From the NCBI RefSeq assembly GCF_002295115.1, contig NZ_NSFV01000001.1, forward strand, positions 372,001 to 436,000: a stretch of DNA of 64,000 nucleotides, written 5' to 3'. The notes beneath the pieces were generated by a model. It was given only the letters and a program-made list of their open reading frames with translations. It did not search any database and had not been told where the DNA came from. The DNA is from Mesorhizobium sp. WSM4311. GTDB taxonomy: Bacteria; Pseudomonadota; Alphaproteobacteria; Rhizobiales; Rhizobiaceae. A program made the translations under genes and the position numbers. This document shows, piece after piece, positions 1-11,510 of the stretch (positions are counted from its first letter, which is position 1; every line of letters begins with the position of its first letter).

Positions 1-2
1 GG

Positions 3-242
3 CACGTGCGTGTCTTCCAGGCGCTGTCGCTGGCATTCACGCCGTTCTACCAATCGGATTCGGTGGCACTGCCCTTCATCCGCGACAGGCTGGTGGCGAC
101 CGTCGCGAAAATTCCGCCGGCGCCGCAGTTTCTTGCCTCGATGGTCGCCGGCACGGTGATCGACCCGTTCAGGCGGGCAGGATTGACGGAAGCGCGATGG
201 GACTTCGGTCAAAATTCAGGTCATGATACGACCTCTTCATAG
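3..242 (+). CDS. FAD-dependent monooxygenase, UbiH-like (3' end only)
   Basis: The frame is open from the window edge and ends at TAG (240-242), giving about 79 residues of a C-terminus. The stretch FQALSLAFTPFYQSD followed by LPFIRDRLVATVAKIPPAP resembles the C-terminal tail of UbiH/VisC-type FAD-dependent hydroxylases, where a short helical segment carrying Ser-Asp and a conserved arginine-rich piece follows the FAD-binding domain. The FAD-binding and substrate domains would lie outside the window, so the substrate cannot be judged. It ends 12 nt before the CHAT-domain gene on the same strand. The family call rests on the tail pattern alone. Confidence 0.5.
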   Translation, partial: HVRVFQALSLAFTPFYQSDSVALPFIRDRLVATVAKIPPAPQFLASMVAGTVIDPFRRAGLTEARWDFGQNSGHDTTSS

Positions 243-254
243 AGTTTTTCGCCC

Positions 255-3086
255 ATGCCGGTTCGCATGCACGCCATGTTCAGAACGCGAGAATCGCAAC
301 ATCTGATGCGCGTTGTTGCATCTATCCTAGTGATGCTGGCGGTAGCGTTTCCCTCACCGCAGGCGCAAGCCCAGACGCCGGGCCAAGCCAGCCAGCAGGG
401 GGCGGCTGACACCGAAGTGGCGCTGAAAGCCCGCATTGACGCGGCCTACAAGCTGATGATGGACGCAGGACGCTTCGATGAAGGTTATGCGCAATTGCGC
501 GCAACGCTGCTCGATGCCGCCAGAAGCGACCTTTACGACTTCACCGTGGAGAGCTACTCGAACGCCGGCGCGACTTTCCTCAACAACCAGATCCTCGACT
601 ACGCCGAAGAGATTTTTGCCGAAGGCCTGAAAACCCGGGCGATGCAGCAGGATGTCGAGAAGCGCGGCGACTTTTATCTCAATTACGCAATGCTGAAGCA
701 GGCCGAGAAGGACTATCAGGGCTTCGTTTCCATGTGCGCGACAGCCACCAATCTATACGCCCAATACCACGGCAAGGAATCCCAGGAGCTCCTGTTTGCC
801 AACGATGTGTTGGCCACTGGGGTCGCCGCATTCGGTCAAATCGCGTCGGCGATCAATATCGAACAGCGTAATCTGAAGTTGGCGGCGCAGGTAGCCGGTA
901 CCGATGATCGTTTCATCTGGAAGCTGCAGAACAATCTGGCTGACATGCTGCGCCAGATGGGGGCTCCGACACGCGCCTTGCAATACGATCTGGCCGTGCT
1001 GGAGAAGCGGATCGGCTACTACGGCTCGGATCACTTCAACGTTTTGGTCAGCGCCAATAACACGGCACAGGACTATCTGGACCTTGGCAAATACGACGAG
1101 GCCTTGCGCTACTTCCAGCAGGATCGAGACATTGCCGTCGTTCTCAAGCAGGAAGGCAATCTGGTCGAACAGGCCGATGCCTGGCTGCTCTATACCAGGG
1201 CGCTCTCTAGCGCGCAGCCGCTCGATCAGCCGACGCTGGCAAGGCTGCAACAACTGACCACCGACCCGAACTATCCCGAAATACTGGCAATCAAGATCGC
1301 CAACCTGCTCGCCGCGCATTTCGTCGCAGTGGGCGACAGGGAAAACGGCATGGGCCAGCTTGAGCGAGCCCAAAGCATCGCCGAAGCGACGTACGGGGTG
1401 GTGCACCCGCTGACCTTTGCCGCGCGGCAGGCCATCGCAAATCTCAAGGCGAAGACGAACCCGGAGAAGGCGGCTGCCGATTTCGCGGCTCTCGACGAAG
1501 ACATGCTGCGTTGGAATTGGTTCCAGGTGAGCACGGCTGGCAATCCAATCGTGGCCGAGGCCAGCCGCGCCCTCGCCGATGACATGCTGTACGACTATGC
1601 GCGCCTCGCAAAAGACAATGCATCGGCGGTGCCGGCGTTTGCCGAAGCCGTGCGCCGCTGGCCGACGCTTGAAAACGAGAAACGCGATCTGTTGCGCAGA
1701 CTGTCCCGCTTGATCGATCCGAACGATACGGAGACGCGGTATTTGATCCAGGCCGGGATCCGGATGTCCCTGGCCTATCAGGAGGCGGCCTCCAGCGGTG
1801 ACAGTTCCGACGATCCTGGGGCAGTGCAGCCGGAGCAGGTTGAAGCGGCATACCAAAAGGCCACGGCCAGAGTCATGGCCAAATACAGTTTCAGCCAGGG
1901 CGTGGTGGACAAGCCGCTGCCGTCGGCCGGCGCCCTGCTGAAGCCAAACGAGGCGCTGATCGACTACTTCATCACCCGCAAGTGGCGGGCGGATCGGGAG
2001 AGTGCCGATCCGCTGGAAGACGAGCGCCTCTATGCGATCGTCACCCGCAAGGATCGGCAGCCGTCTCTCTATGATCTCGGCGATCCCCGCCGGCTCATCC
2101 CGGCCGCGCGCGAAACACGCATCGCGAAGCTGAGGTCGACGCGCTCCGCGCAGGAACGGGGCGCCGTGACCTTGATCGATCTGAACGCCACATTCACCGG
2201 GCTTTATTCCGGTCTGATCGCGCCGTTGGAGCCGTCGCTTGGTGGCGCCGATACGCTTTTCGTGGTGCCGGACGGAAAACTGTTTTCGGTGCCATTCCCC
2301 TTGCTGCAGGACGGCAGGGGGGCGTCGCTCGATGATCGTTTCGTGGTGCGCGTGCTGACGCGGCCGGAATCGCTGTTGAATGCCGGCGTCGATCAGAGTT
2401 TTCCCAAGACGGGCAGAGCCTTGCTGGCCGGCGGGTTGGACTATGCGCGCGGTTCGGAAAAAGGGGCGGAGCCGCTGCCGGGCACCCGCAAGGAGGTCGA
2501 CGCGATCGCCTCGATCCTGGGCGCCGATCACTATTCGGTCGAAATGCTCACCGGTACGGCGGCCAGCGAGCGGATGCTGCGCAAGGATATGGAGCAGGCG
2601 ACGATTGCGCATCTGGCCACCCATGGCGCCTACCGTGATGAGAAAGAGGGCGGCGTGGGCGCCGTCAACGCGCTTTGGCAGAGCCAGGTCGTGCTGTCGC
2701 AGTCGGGAGACCGGCAGTCGATGAAACGTGATGACGATGACGGTCGGCTCTATGGCATGGAATTGATGAACTGGGATTTGTCGGGCCTCGATCTGCTTGT
2801 CCTGTCCGCCTGTGAGACGGCTCGCGGCCAGGAGACATTCGTCGGCGGTTTGCGCGGCCTGCCGACGGCAATCGACATTGCCGGCGCGAAACGCTCGCTG
2901 TTGACGCTGTGGCCCGTGGACGACGCCGGAACCGCTGCTTTCATGGTAGGGTTCTACGGCCATCTTGCCGCGGGACAAACCTATCCGGAAGCGCTGCGCC
3001 AGACCCGACGCGATGCCCGCGACGGCAAGATATCAGGCGCCCAGGATCCGCGGGTCTGGGCCGCCTTTGTCATGTTCGAGAACTGA
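255..3086 (+). CDS. Exported CHAT-domain (caspase-like) protein with helical repeats
   Basis: The product is 943 residues. The N-terminus has a basic start, a hydrophobic stretch (VVASILVMLAVAF) and an Ala-Gln-Ala cleavage-like site near residue 40, so it is probably exported to the periplasm. Residues ~45-520 are alpha-helical and repetitive, with TPR-like segments such as KYDEALRYFQQDRDIA. The C-terminal third (~680-943) is a CHAT domain, a caspase-fold cysteine peptidase relative: HLATHG supplies the likely catalytic His790 and LSACETARG the likely Cys853, so the enzyme looks intact. CHAT proteins with TPRs are found in surveillance and programmed-death systems and as secreted proteins of unknown role. 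Alternative starts at 279 and 306 would shorten the region before the signal peptide. No obvious partner such as a gasdermin or second protease lies next to it. The substrate is unknown. Confidence 0.85.
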   Translation: MPVRMHAMFRTRESQHLMRVVASILVMLAVAFPSPQAQAQTPGQASQQGAADTEVALKARIDAAYKLMMDAGRFDEGYAQLRATLLDAARSDLYDFTVESYSNAGATFLNNQILDYAEEIFAEGLKTRAMQQDVEKRGDFYLNYAMLKQAEKDYQGFVSMCATATNLYAQYHGKESQELLFANDVLATGVAAFGQIASAINIEQRNLKLAAQVAGTDDRFIWKLQNNLADMLRQMGAPTRALQYDLAVLEKRIGYYGSDHFNVLVSANNTAQDYLDLGKYDEALRYFQQDRDIAVVLKQEGNLVEQADAWLLYTRALSSAQPLDQPTLARLQQLTTDPNYPEILAIKIANLLAAHFVAVGDRENGMGQLERAQSIAEATYGVVHPLTFAARQAIANLKAKTNPEKAAADFAALDEDMLRWNWFQVSTAGNPIVAEASRALADDMLYDYARLAKDNASAVPAFAEAVRRWPTLENEKRDLLRRLSRLIDPNDTETRYLIQAGIRMSLAYQEAASSGDSSDDPGAVQPEQVEAAYQKATARVMAKYSFSQGVVDKPLPSAGALLKPNEALIDYFITRKWRADRESADPLEDERLYAIVTRKDRQPSLYDLGDPRRLIPAARETRIAKLRSTRSAQERGAVTLIDLNATFTGLYSGLIAPLEPSLGGADTLFVVPDGKLFSVPFPLLQDGRGASLDDRFVVRVLTRPESLLNAGVDQSFPKTGRALLAGGLDYARGSEKGAEPLPGTRKEVDAIASILGADHYSVEMLTGTAASERMLRKDMEQATIAHLATHGAYRDEKEGGVGAVNALWQSQVVLSQSGDRQSMKRDDDDGRLYGMELMNWDLSGLDLLVLSACETARGQETFVGGLRGLPTAIDIAGAKRSLLTLWPVDDAGTAAFMVGFYGHLAAGQTYPEALRQTRRDARDGKISGAQDPRVWAAFVMFEN

Positions 3087-3124
3087 GGCCACTCGAAGCA
3101 CATGCTTGCTCGCGATCCGTGCGT

Positions 3125-3853
3125 TCAAGCCGATCGTGCCAAAGCAAAAGGTCCGGCTTGATCGCCTTGGCGGATGAGGCTCGACAGGAAGGATCCCTTT
3201 GCTTGCAGGAAAGCATGCAGACGCTGCGGATAGTCCGGCGCGACGGCGTGCTTGATCGACGGACGATCATTCAGCGCCTTCCGCCAGGACTGGACGTGCG
3301 GCTTGGCGTCCAGGATGCCGAAATCGCCGATGCGGTCGAACGCGTCGAGATATCTGAAGACAGGGCCGTACACCGCATCGACCAGCGAAAAGCGGTGGCC
3401 GGCGAACCATGGCGCGCTCCGCAAGGCATCGTCCGCCAGTTCGGCCTCAAGGCGGTCAAACATCCCCGACAGCGCGCGGGACTCGGCACGGAAACCGGCC
3501 TCGGTCGGTGCCGAATAGAGCCGGCCGATGGTGTTCAGCACGGCCGAACCGTATTCGATCCAGGCACGGTGCCGGGCACGGGCGTAGGGGTCGGCCGGGT
3601 GGAGGGGCTTGGCCTGCGTCTCCTCGAGGAATTCGAGGATGACGGCGGATTCGAAGATTGTCGTTTCGTCGCCATTTCGCTGGACGCGCAACAGCGGCAC
3701 CTTGCCTAGCGGCGAGATGGCCATGAACCAGTCCGGCTTGTCGGCGAGGTCGATGTCGACGCGCTCGAACGGCACGCCTTTCTCGGTCAGCGAGATCGCC
3801 GCACGCTGGACATACGGGCAGAGAGGGTGGCTGACGAGAATGAGGGCGTTCAT
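3125..3853 (-). CDS. Glutathione S-transferase family protein
   Basis: The product is 242 residues. The thioredoxin-like N-terminal domain (1-80) starts MNALILVSHPLCPYVQRAA, with the CPYVQ motif usual for omega/beta-like or glutaredoxin-type GSTs, then SPLGKVPLL (cis-Pro) and ESAVILEFLEE (glutathione contact). The all-helical C-terminal domain contains WFAGHRFSLVDAVYGPVF. Cys12 suggests thiol-transfer chemistry rather than classical Ser/Tyr GST chemistry; this is inferred from the motif. The start at 3853 was chosen because upstream codons in frame run through operator-like repeats and give no domain. The gene is divergent from a MarR regulator across three ATGCA-N-TTGCAT palindromes, which suggests repression relieved by a small electrophile. 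The target compound is unknown. Confidence 0.85.
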   Translation of the reverse strand: MNALILVSHPLCPYVQRAAISLTEKGVPFERVDIDLADKPDWFMAISPLGKVPLLRVQRNGDETTIFESAVILEFLEETQAKPLHPADPYARARHRAWIEYGSAVLNTIGRLYSAPTEAGFRAESRALSGMFDRLEAELADDALRSAPWFAGHRFSLVDAVYGPVFRYLDAFDRIGDFGILDAKPHVQSWRKALNDRPSIKHAVAPDYPQRLHAFLQAKGSFLSSLIRQGDQAGPFALARSA

Positions 3854-3869
3854 GGATTTGGTTCCGATG

Positions 3870-3934
3870 TTGATGCAGTTGCATGCATATAGATGCAATT
3901 GCATCTACCGTCAAGCTTGATGCATTTGCATCTA
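3870..3934. promoter_or_regulatory. Triple palindromic operator between GST and marR genes
   Basis: Three related inverted repeats fill the intergenic region: 3870-3887, 3890-3907 (TAGATGCAATTGCATCTA, a perfect 18-bp palindrome) and 3917-3934. The shared core is ATGCA-N-TTGCAT. Centres are 20 and 27 bp apart. MarR dimers bind palindromes of about this size, and divergent marR genes commonly regulate themselves and their neighbour, so this is the likely operator set for both genes. The assignment to this regulator is inferred from position. Confidence 0.75.
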
Positions 3935-3950
3935 TCGTCTAGGGTGGGCC

Positions 3951-4409
3951 ATGACCGAGAAAGCCACGCCTTCGCCGGAAGCCATCAAGGCCTGGGCTCG
4001 CCTGATGCGGGTTTCGCGCCAGCTTGTGGAAAGCGTCGAAGACGCGCTGAAGGAGGGCGGCCTGCCGCCGCTTGCCTGGTACGACGTGCTGCACGAGCTT
4101 GCCGAAGCGGGAGAGGGCGGTCTGCGGCCGTTTCAACTGATCGAGCGCACCTTGTTTGCGCAGTACAACATCTCGCGGCTGCTGGCCCGGCTCGAGGCGG
4201 ACGGGTTGGTCGAGAAGCTGCCGGTGGCCGACGATGGTCGCGGGCAGACGATCCGCATCACGGCCAAGGGGCGTGAGACGCGCCGCCGGATGTGGACTGT
4301 CTACGGACGGTCAATCGCCGAACTGGTTGGCGGCAAACTTTCAGCGGACGAACTGAAGATGATGTCGACGCTGCTTGGCCGGCTGCGTGATCCGCCTGTC
4401 CTCGACTGA
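3951..4409 (+). CDS. MarR family transcriptional regulator
   Basis: The product is 152 residues with a typical MarR layout: a dimerisation helix at each end and a winged helix-turn-helix in the middle. LRPFQLIERTLFAQYNISRLLARLEADGLVEK is the HTH with recognition helix, and VADDGRGQTIRITAKGRE is the wing, carrying the Asp/Arg pair that usually contacts the minor groove. It diverges from the GST gene, with three palindromes in the 97-bp gap, so it is probably an autorepressor that also controls the GST. The inducer is not visible from sequence; family members respond to phenolics or oxidants. Confidence 0.9.
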   Translation: MTEKATPSPEAIKAWARLMRVSRQLVESVEDALKEGGLPPLAWYDVLHELAEAGEGGLRPFQLIERTLFAQYNISRLLARLEADGLVEKLPVADDGRGQTIRITAKGRETRRRMWTVYGRSIAELVGGKLSADELKMMSTLLGRLRDPPVLD

Positions 4410-4518
4410 TCTTGGCCGCTGTGCCGCGATGCCTCAATGAAAGCGTTGGCGCTCGCGGCCGTCGATCTTTTTCCGCGCCGCCCCTTGCGCGCCGGGCCGG
4501 ATTGCGCAATATGCCGAA

Positions 4519-4536
4519 CCGTAACGTACGGTACGG
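4519..4536. promoter_or_regulatory. Candidate TetR operator
   Basis: CCGTA-ACG-TACGG (4519-4531) is an inverted repeat with a 3-bp spacer, overlapped by a second one, CGTAC-G-GTACG (4525-4535). It lies about 45 bp before the start chosen for the TetR gene, the usual place for an autoregulatory site. Binding by this regulator is inferred from location only. Confidence 0.45.
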
Positions 4537-4577
4537 CTTGCCAGGATGATTGGCTTGGCTGTCCGCGAGGGAAGAGC

Positions 4578-6385
<1,808 letters not shown>

Positions 6386-6404
6386 GTTCTTCCCGATCAA
6401 AACA

Positions 6405-6430
6405 AAAACGGCGCCGCGAGGCGCCGTTTT
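6405..6430 (+). terminator. Rho-independent terminator of ilvC
   Basis: There is a perfect 11-bp stem (AAAACGGCGCC, 6405-6415, with GGCGCCGTTTT, 6420-6430) and a GCGA tetraloop, ending in a T run. Because of the A and T tracts on both sides it could act in both directions and may also end transcripts of the convergent BA14K-like gene. Confidence 0.85.
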
Positions 6431-6454
6431 AACCTGTTCGGTCTGACCTACAGC

Positions 6455-7051
6455 TCAGCTATAGGGCGACCAGCATTGCTGGCGCGGGCCGCCATAGGGC
6501 TGGAACGTGTTGTCCCAGGCGCGGTACGACCGGTAGCGGTTATAGCACCACCGGACATGGGCGTTGGAAAGCCGCCCGGCGCGGTAGTAGCGGCGCGGTG
6601 CCGGCGCATAGTAGTCGTAGTTGTTGTAATTGTTGTACATGCTGCCGAGGCCAAGCCCGAGGCCAAGGCCAAGGATCGCGGCTGCGCCATCGTCATTGTA
6701 GCCGCCGTGATAGTGCCGGCGACCATGGCGCCAGCGCCAATTGTCGCCGCCGTCCCAGTTGCCTCCACCGTTCCAGTGCCGATCGCCGTTCCAGTTGCCT
6801 CCACCGTTCCAGTGCCGACCACCGTTCCAGTTACCTGACCGGCGCCATCTCCAATTGTCGTTGTTGAATTGGCGGTCATTGCCGCCCGCCCACTCGTCGC
6901 GAACCGGCGTGACCGTTGGCGCCGGCGTGCTTGTGGGAAGCGCCAGATCCGGTTGCATGATCGGTCCGGCAGCTGATGGCGCCGTGATGCCTGATATGAC
7001 GCCCAGGGCGACAAGCCCCGATTTTACCGTGGATGAAAAGAGCGAGTTCAT
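6455..7051 (-). CDS. BA14K-like exported protein with Asn-Trp-Gly repeats
   Basis: The product is 198 residues. The ATG at 7051 is preceded by GGAGAG at proper spacing and is preferred to the TTG 12 nt upstream. The N-terminus ([20 protein letters not shown] to an Ala-rich site) is a signal peptide. Residues ~65-110 consist of short tandem units of the NWNGG/HWNGG type, then a His/Tyr-rich part and a glycine-zipper-like [11 protein letters not shown] stretch that may associate with membrane. The C-terminus ([20 protein letters not shown], then Cys near the end) matches the BA14K family, known from a Brucella immunoreactive lectin-like protein and common in Rhizobiales. Role here is unknown, probably cell envelope. 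Confidence 0.75.
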   Translation of the reverse strand: MNSLFSSTVKSGLVALGVISGITAPSAAGPIMQPDLALPTSTPAPTVTPVRDEWAGGNDRQFNNDNWRWRRSGNWNGGRHWNGGGNWNGDRHWNGGGNWDGGDNWRWRHGRRHYHGGYNDDGAAAILGLGLGLGLGSMYNNYNNYDYYAPAPRRYYRAGRLSNAHVRWCYNRYRSYRAWDNTFQPYGGPRQQCWSPYS

Positions 7052-7239
7052 AACACTCTCCAAGAGCTAAAGGCCCCACGCCTACCCTGGAATGGGCCTA
7101 CTGTGGATCTTTGCGTCTGAACGGCGGATGAACGGAAAGGTTCCGTCAACCATGGCGCGAATGCCGTCAGGTCCAAACGATCTTGGCTTGTGGTCCTGCG
7201 ATCTTGTGTTCCGGCGCTCTTGCAGGCAAAGGTCAGGGC

Positions 7240-8355
7240 ATGTCGCTGCGCCTTGCCACCTTCAATGTCGAGAACCTGATGAACAGGTTCGACTTTTCCG
7301 GCTATCGCAACCAGCTCAACGAGGATCGGACGCTGGCGCTGTTCGATATACAGAGCGAAGCCGAATACAAGATGCTGGAGCAGGCCCGCGCCATCGCGCA
7401 GTCCGACGACACGCGCCAGCTGACGGCGCTGGCGATCGCCGCCACCCGAGCCGACATCATCTGCATGCAGGAGGTCGACAATATCGAGGCGCTGAAGGCC
7501 TTCGAATACGGCTATCTGTTCAAGATGGTGGGGCAGGGCTATCGGCAGAAATACACCACCTCGGGCAATGACTCGCGCGGCATCGATGTCGCCGTGATGA
7601 TGCGCAACGAGACCGCGCAGGGACAGCCGATCGAATTCGTGCGCATGACCAGCCATGCCTACGTCACCTACGAGCAGTTCGGGCTGCACACGCCTGAACT
7701 GGCGGCCCTCGGCAGCCAGGCCAATGAACGCATCTTCCGGCGCGACTGCCTGGAAGTCGACATCACCGTCGGCGGCGTGCCGCTGACGCTCTATCTCGTG
7801 CATTTCAAGTCGATGGGCTCGCCGCGCAACGGGCTCGACGGGCGCGAGGCGACGATGCCGGTGCGCATCGCCGAGGCGCAAGCGGTGCGGCGGATCATCG
7901 AGGAGCGTTTCGGCAAGGACCATGCCGCCGACAAGCGCTGGGCGATCTGTGGCGACATGAACGATTACCGCCAGCGCGTGAAGATCGCCGGCGATGATGT
8001 CGACGGCTACCATTTCGAGGTGATCGACGAGGCGCGGTCCTGCATCGACGTGCTGACCGCCGGCGGCTTCTGCGAGAACGTCATCGAGCGTCGGCCGGAA
8101 ATGAACCGCTGGACCTTCTATCACACGCGCGGACCCGAGGAGCGGCATCTCTGCCAGCTCGACTATATCCTGCTGTCCAGGGGGCTGGCGGCGAAGAACA
8201 CCACCGCTGTTCCCGAAATCATCCGCAATGGCCAGCCCTGGCGCACGATCTTTCCGGCTGGCCAGGAAGTCGAGCGCTTTCCGCGCGCCGGCTGGGACCG
8301 GCCGAAAGCATCGGACCATTGCCCGGTGGCGATCACGCTGGACATGGTTGGATAA
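7240..8355 (+). CDS. Endonuclease/exonuclease/phosphatase family protein
   Basis: The product is 371 residues. The start at 7240 gives the standard N-terminus MSLRLATFNVENLMNRFDFS of the EEP fold; the longer frame upstream has no domain. Visible metal and catalytic motifs are FNVENL (Asn), IICMQEVDN (metal-binding Glu), LVHFKSMGSPRNG, ICGDMNDYR (Asp/Asn pair) and a terminal KASDHCPV (Asp-His). These fit a Mg2+-dependent phosphodiesterase of the DNase I/exonuclease III superfamily. There is no signal peptide, so it is cytoplasmic. Whether it cuts nucleic acid or a small phosphoester is undecided. It is followed after 40 bp by a Nudix hydrolase. Confidence 0.85.
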   Translation: MSLRLATFNVENLMNRFDFSGYRNQLNEDRTLALFDIQSEAEYKMLEQARAIAQSDDTRQLTALAIAATRADIICMQEVDNIEALKAFEYGYLFKMVGQGYRQKYTTSGNDSRGIDVAVMMRNETAQGQPIEFVRMTSHAYVTYEQFGLHTPELAALGSQANERIFRRDCLEVDITVGGVPLTLYLVHFKSMGSPRNGLDGREATMPVRIAEAQAVRRIIEERFGKDHAADKRWAICGDMNDYRQRVKIAGDDVDGYHFEVIDEARSCIDVLTAGGFCENVIERRPEMNRWTFYHTRGPEERHLCQLDYILLSRGLAAKNTTAVPEIIRNGQPWRTIFPAGQEVERFPRAGWDRPKASDHCPVAITLDMVG

Positions 8356-8395
8356 GCATAATCGGGCTCGATAGGCGACATTGGGGCTTAGACGC

Positions 8396-9112
8396 ATGAG
8401 TTTCGATCTTCCGCGCAATGTCATCCTGCCCGTCGATGCCGTCGACGTCCGGCTCGATCCCGGCCCGCATCCCTTCGCCAGGGATAATGCCGCGGCGATC
8501 GCCGAGAACTGGCAGCGCGAGATAGCAGCCAATCCGGCGCTGTTCGACGGCACGGTGGTGCTGCTGTCGCAGCTTGCCTGGCGTGACAACAGCCTGATCG
8601 GCCGCTGCCATGCGGTCAACTACTCCACCTTCATGCTCTGGCGGAAGCAGCGCGAGAATTCCGGAGCCGAGCACGCCTATGCCCATGCCATGCTGGTGGC
8701 CGGCGACAATGCGCTGGTGGCGATCCGCATGGGACGTCACACGGTCAATGCCGGCCGCGTCTATTTCGCCGCCGGTTCGTTCGAGCCGGTCGATTTCCGC
8801 GATGGGCTGGTCGATGTCGACTTCAACATGATCCGCGAGGTGCGCGAGGAGACCGGCCTCGACCTGTCGGCTGCTGAGCGCGGCGAGCGCTATCACGCCT
8901 TGTCGACGAACAGCGGCACGGTGATCTTCCGCCGTTATCACGAGCCGGCGCCGGCTGATGAGATCGCGCGGCGAATCTCAGCCTTCGTCGCCAGCGAAAC
9001 CGATCCGGAGATCCAAGGGCCGGTGGTCATACGCCATGCCGGCGACCTGCCGGACGGGCTGACATCGTATATGAAGCCGCTGATCGAGTGGCACTTTTCC
9101 GGCGTGGATTAA
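8396..9112 (+). CDS. Nudix hydrolase
   Basis: The product is 238 residues from the ATG at 8396. The Nudix box is recognisable though its front is stretched: G in AAGSFEPVDF, then the core REVREETGLDL with the two metal-binding glutamates. Nudix enzymes hydrolyse nucleoside diphosphates linked to another group; the substrate is not predictable here. The domain is in the middle of the protein, with an N-terminal extension of about 120 residues, as in several alphaproteobacterial members. It converges with the small membrane-protein gene, sharing 4 bp at the stops. Confidence 0.8.
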   Translation: MSFDLPRNVILPVDAVDVRLDPGPHPFARDNAAAIAENWQREIAANPALFDGTVVLLSQLAWRDNSLIGRCHAVNYSTFMLWRKQRENSGAEHAYAHAMLVAGDNALVAIRMGRHTVNAGRVYFAAGSFEPVDFRDGLVDVDFNMIREVREETGLDLSAAERGERYHALSTNSGTVIFRRYHEPAPADEIARRISAFVASETDPEIQGPVVIRHAGDLPDGLTSYMKPLIEWHFSGVD

Positions 9113-9351
9113 GGGCGCGTCTTCTCCTGCGCCGCCTTGCGGTCGTTGCGGGCCGCGACGAGGAACAAGATAAAGCCGATGCCCAGCAACCCACCCATGG
9201 CCATTCCCATGGTCTGGCCGACGACTGCCTGGAAATCCGAGGTGACGCGATCGGGATTGGCCATGCCGAAGCGGGCGAGATACCACCAGATGCCTGCCAG
9301 GGCGGCCTCGATGATCACCATCGTCACGATCAGTCGTGTCTTCTTGCTCAT
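9109..9351 (-). CDS. Small two-helix membrane protein, unknown function
   Basis: The product is 80 residues. The start is placed at 9351 (MSKKTRLIVTMVIIEAAL), preceded by GAGGGA at about 7 nt. Two hydrophobic segments at ~7-28 and ~47-67 indicate a small inner-membrane protein with a charged tail (ARNDRKAAQEKTRP). No family is recognised. It lies downstream of the MacAB-type operon on the same strand, 127 bp after the permease stop, so cotranscription is possible. Good start context and clear membrane topology support it as a real gene. Confidence 0.65.
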   Translation of the reverse strand: MSKKTRLIVTMVIIEAALAGIWWYLARFGMANPDRVTSDFQAVVGQTMGMAMGGLLGIGFILFLVAARNDRKAAQEKTRP

Positions 9352-9477
9352 GTGTCGTTCCCTCGACCGGAGATGTCTTGCCTTAGCATCGTCGACCAGC
9401 AGGCGACAGGGCTGTCGATGCAGGCGAGCGTCCAAGGTTGGGGATGGCCGCAGTCGTGGCGGAGCCGGCCCGGCCTT

Positions 9478-10695
<1,218 letters not shown>

Positions 10696-10699
10696 GATA

Positions 10700-10740
10700 T
10701 AGAGCCTGACCCATCCCGAAAGAGCCGGGATGGGGCTCTA
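10700..10740. repeat. Intercistronic hairpin between ABC ATPase and permease genes
   Basis: TAGAGCC (10700-10706) pairs with GGCTCTA (10734-10740), and CCCATCCCG (10710-10718) with CGGGATGGG (10726-10734). There is no U tract, so it is more likely an mRNA-stability or attenuation element than a terminator. Confidence 0.6.
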
Positions 10741-10752
10741 TCTTCCTGTTTG

Positions 10753-10799
10753 GCCATGATCCTGGCCGAAAACCGGATTCCACTTTTCGGGGTCATGGC
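10753..10799. repeat. Rhizobial-type palindromic intergenic repeat
   Basis: Nested arms GCCATGA (10753-10759)/TCATGGC (10793-10799) and CCGAAAA (10766-10772)/TTTTCGG (10784-10790) form a hairpin that abuts the stop of the ATPase gene. Sequences of this kind, with CCGAAAACCGG and CACTTTTCGG, are abundant between genes in rhizobial genomes; that statement is from general knowledge, not a search. Confidence 0.6.
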
Positions 10800-11506
10800 T
10801 AAGTCGTTTCCAAGTTCACGTCGTCGGAGGCGACATGGCCGTCGAGGAAGCGGATGGTGCGCTCGGCATAGTCGGCGACATCGGCCTCGTGGGTGACCAT
10901 GGTGACGGTCAGGCCGAGCTCCTTGTTGAGCTTTGTCAGCAGTTCCATGATCTCATGCGTGCGGGCGGTGTCGAGATTGCCGGTCGGCTCGTCGGCGACG
11001 AGCAGCATCGGCCGCGTGACGATGGCGCGCGCGATGGCCACGCGCTGCTGCTGGCCGCCGGAGAGCTCGGCCGGCGTGTGATGCTCGCGGCCGACCAGGC
11101 CGACCTGGGCGAGCGCCTGCATGGCAAGGTCGCGACGCTCGCGGCTGGCCACGCCGCGATAGATCAGCGGCAGTTCGACATTTTCCGCCGCCGTGGTGCG
11201 CGCCAGGAGATTGTAGCCCTGGAAGACGAAGCCGACATAGAGGTTACGCAGCATGGCGCGGCGGTTGCGGTCGAGCCGGCCGGCGTCGACGCCCAAGAAG
11301 GAGTAGGTTCCGGCCGTCGGCGTGTCGAGGCAGCCGATGATGTTCATCGCCGTCGATTTGCCCGACCCGGACGGGCCCATGATGGCGACGAATTCGCCGC
11401 GCCGGATGGCAAGGTCGACGCCGGCCAGCGCGTGCACCCGGGCCTCGCCCTGGCCGTAGCTCTTCCAGACCTTGTCGAAGGTGATGAGAGGCGCGCCCGC
11501 GGCCAC
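10799..11506 (-). CDS. MacB-type ABC transporter ATP-binding protein
   Basis: The product is 235 residues, a complete ABC ATPase of the LolD/MacB/FtsE subfamily. Walker A is GPSGSGKST, the Q-loop is VFQGYNLL, the signature is [15 protein letters not shown], Walker B is [12 protein letters not shown] and the H-loop is VTHEAD. It drives the permease encoded 103 bp downstream by mechanotransmission. It follows the adaptor gene after 4 bp. The gap to the permease contains two hairpin repeats, which may lower expression of the permease relative to the ATPase. Confidence 0.93.
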   Translation of the reverse strand: MAAGAPLITFDKVWKSYGQGEARVHALAGVDLAIRRGEFVAIMGPSGSGKSTAMNIIGCLDTPTAGTYSFLGVDAGRLDRNRRAMLRNLYVGFVFQGYNLLARTTAAENVELPLIYRGVASRERRDLAMQALAQVGLVGREHHTPAELSGGQQQRVAIARAIVTRPMLLVADEPTGNLDTARTHEIMELLTKLNKELGLTVTMVTHEADVADYAERTIRFLDGHVASDDVNLETT

Positions 11507-11510
11507 GGCC

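Noticed and set aside
753..2978. A 741-codon open frame antisense to the CHAT gene
   Set aside because: High third-position GC leaves the opposite frame open. Its product is rich in Arg, Gln and His without domains, and the sense protein has clear motifs.
255..3086. A CHAT-based defence system
   Set aside because: No effector, gasdermin or other known partner gene is adjacent, and the protein has a signal peptide, so a defence call is not supported.
7048..8619. A 523-codon minus-strand frame over the endonuclease-family gene
   Set aside because: It has antisense-type composition and overlaps two well-supported genes and part of a third.
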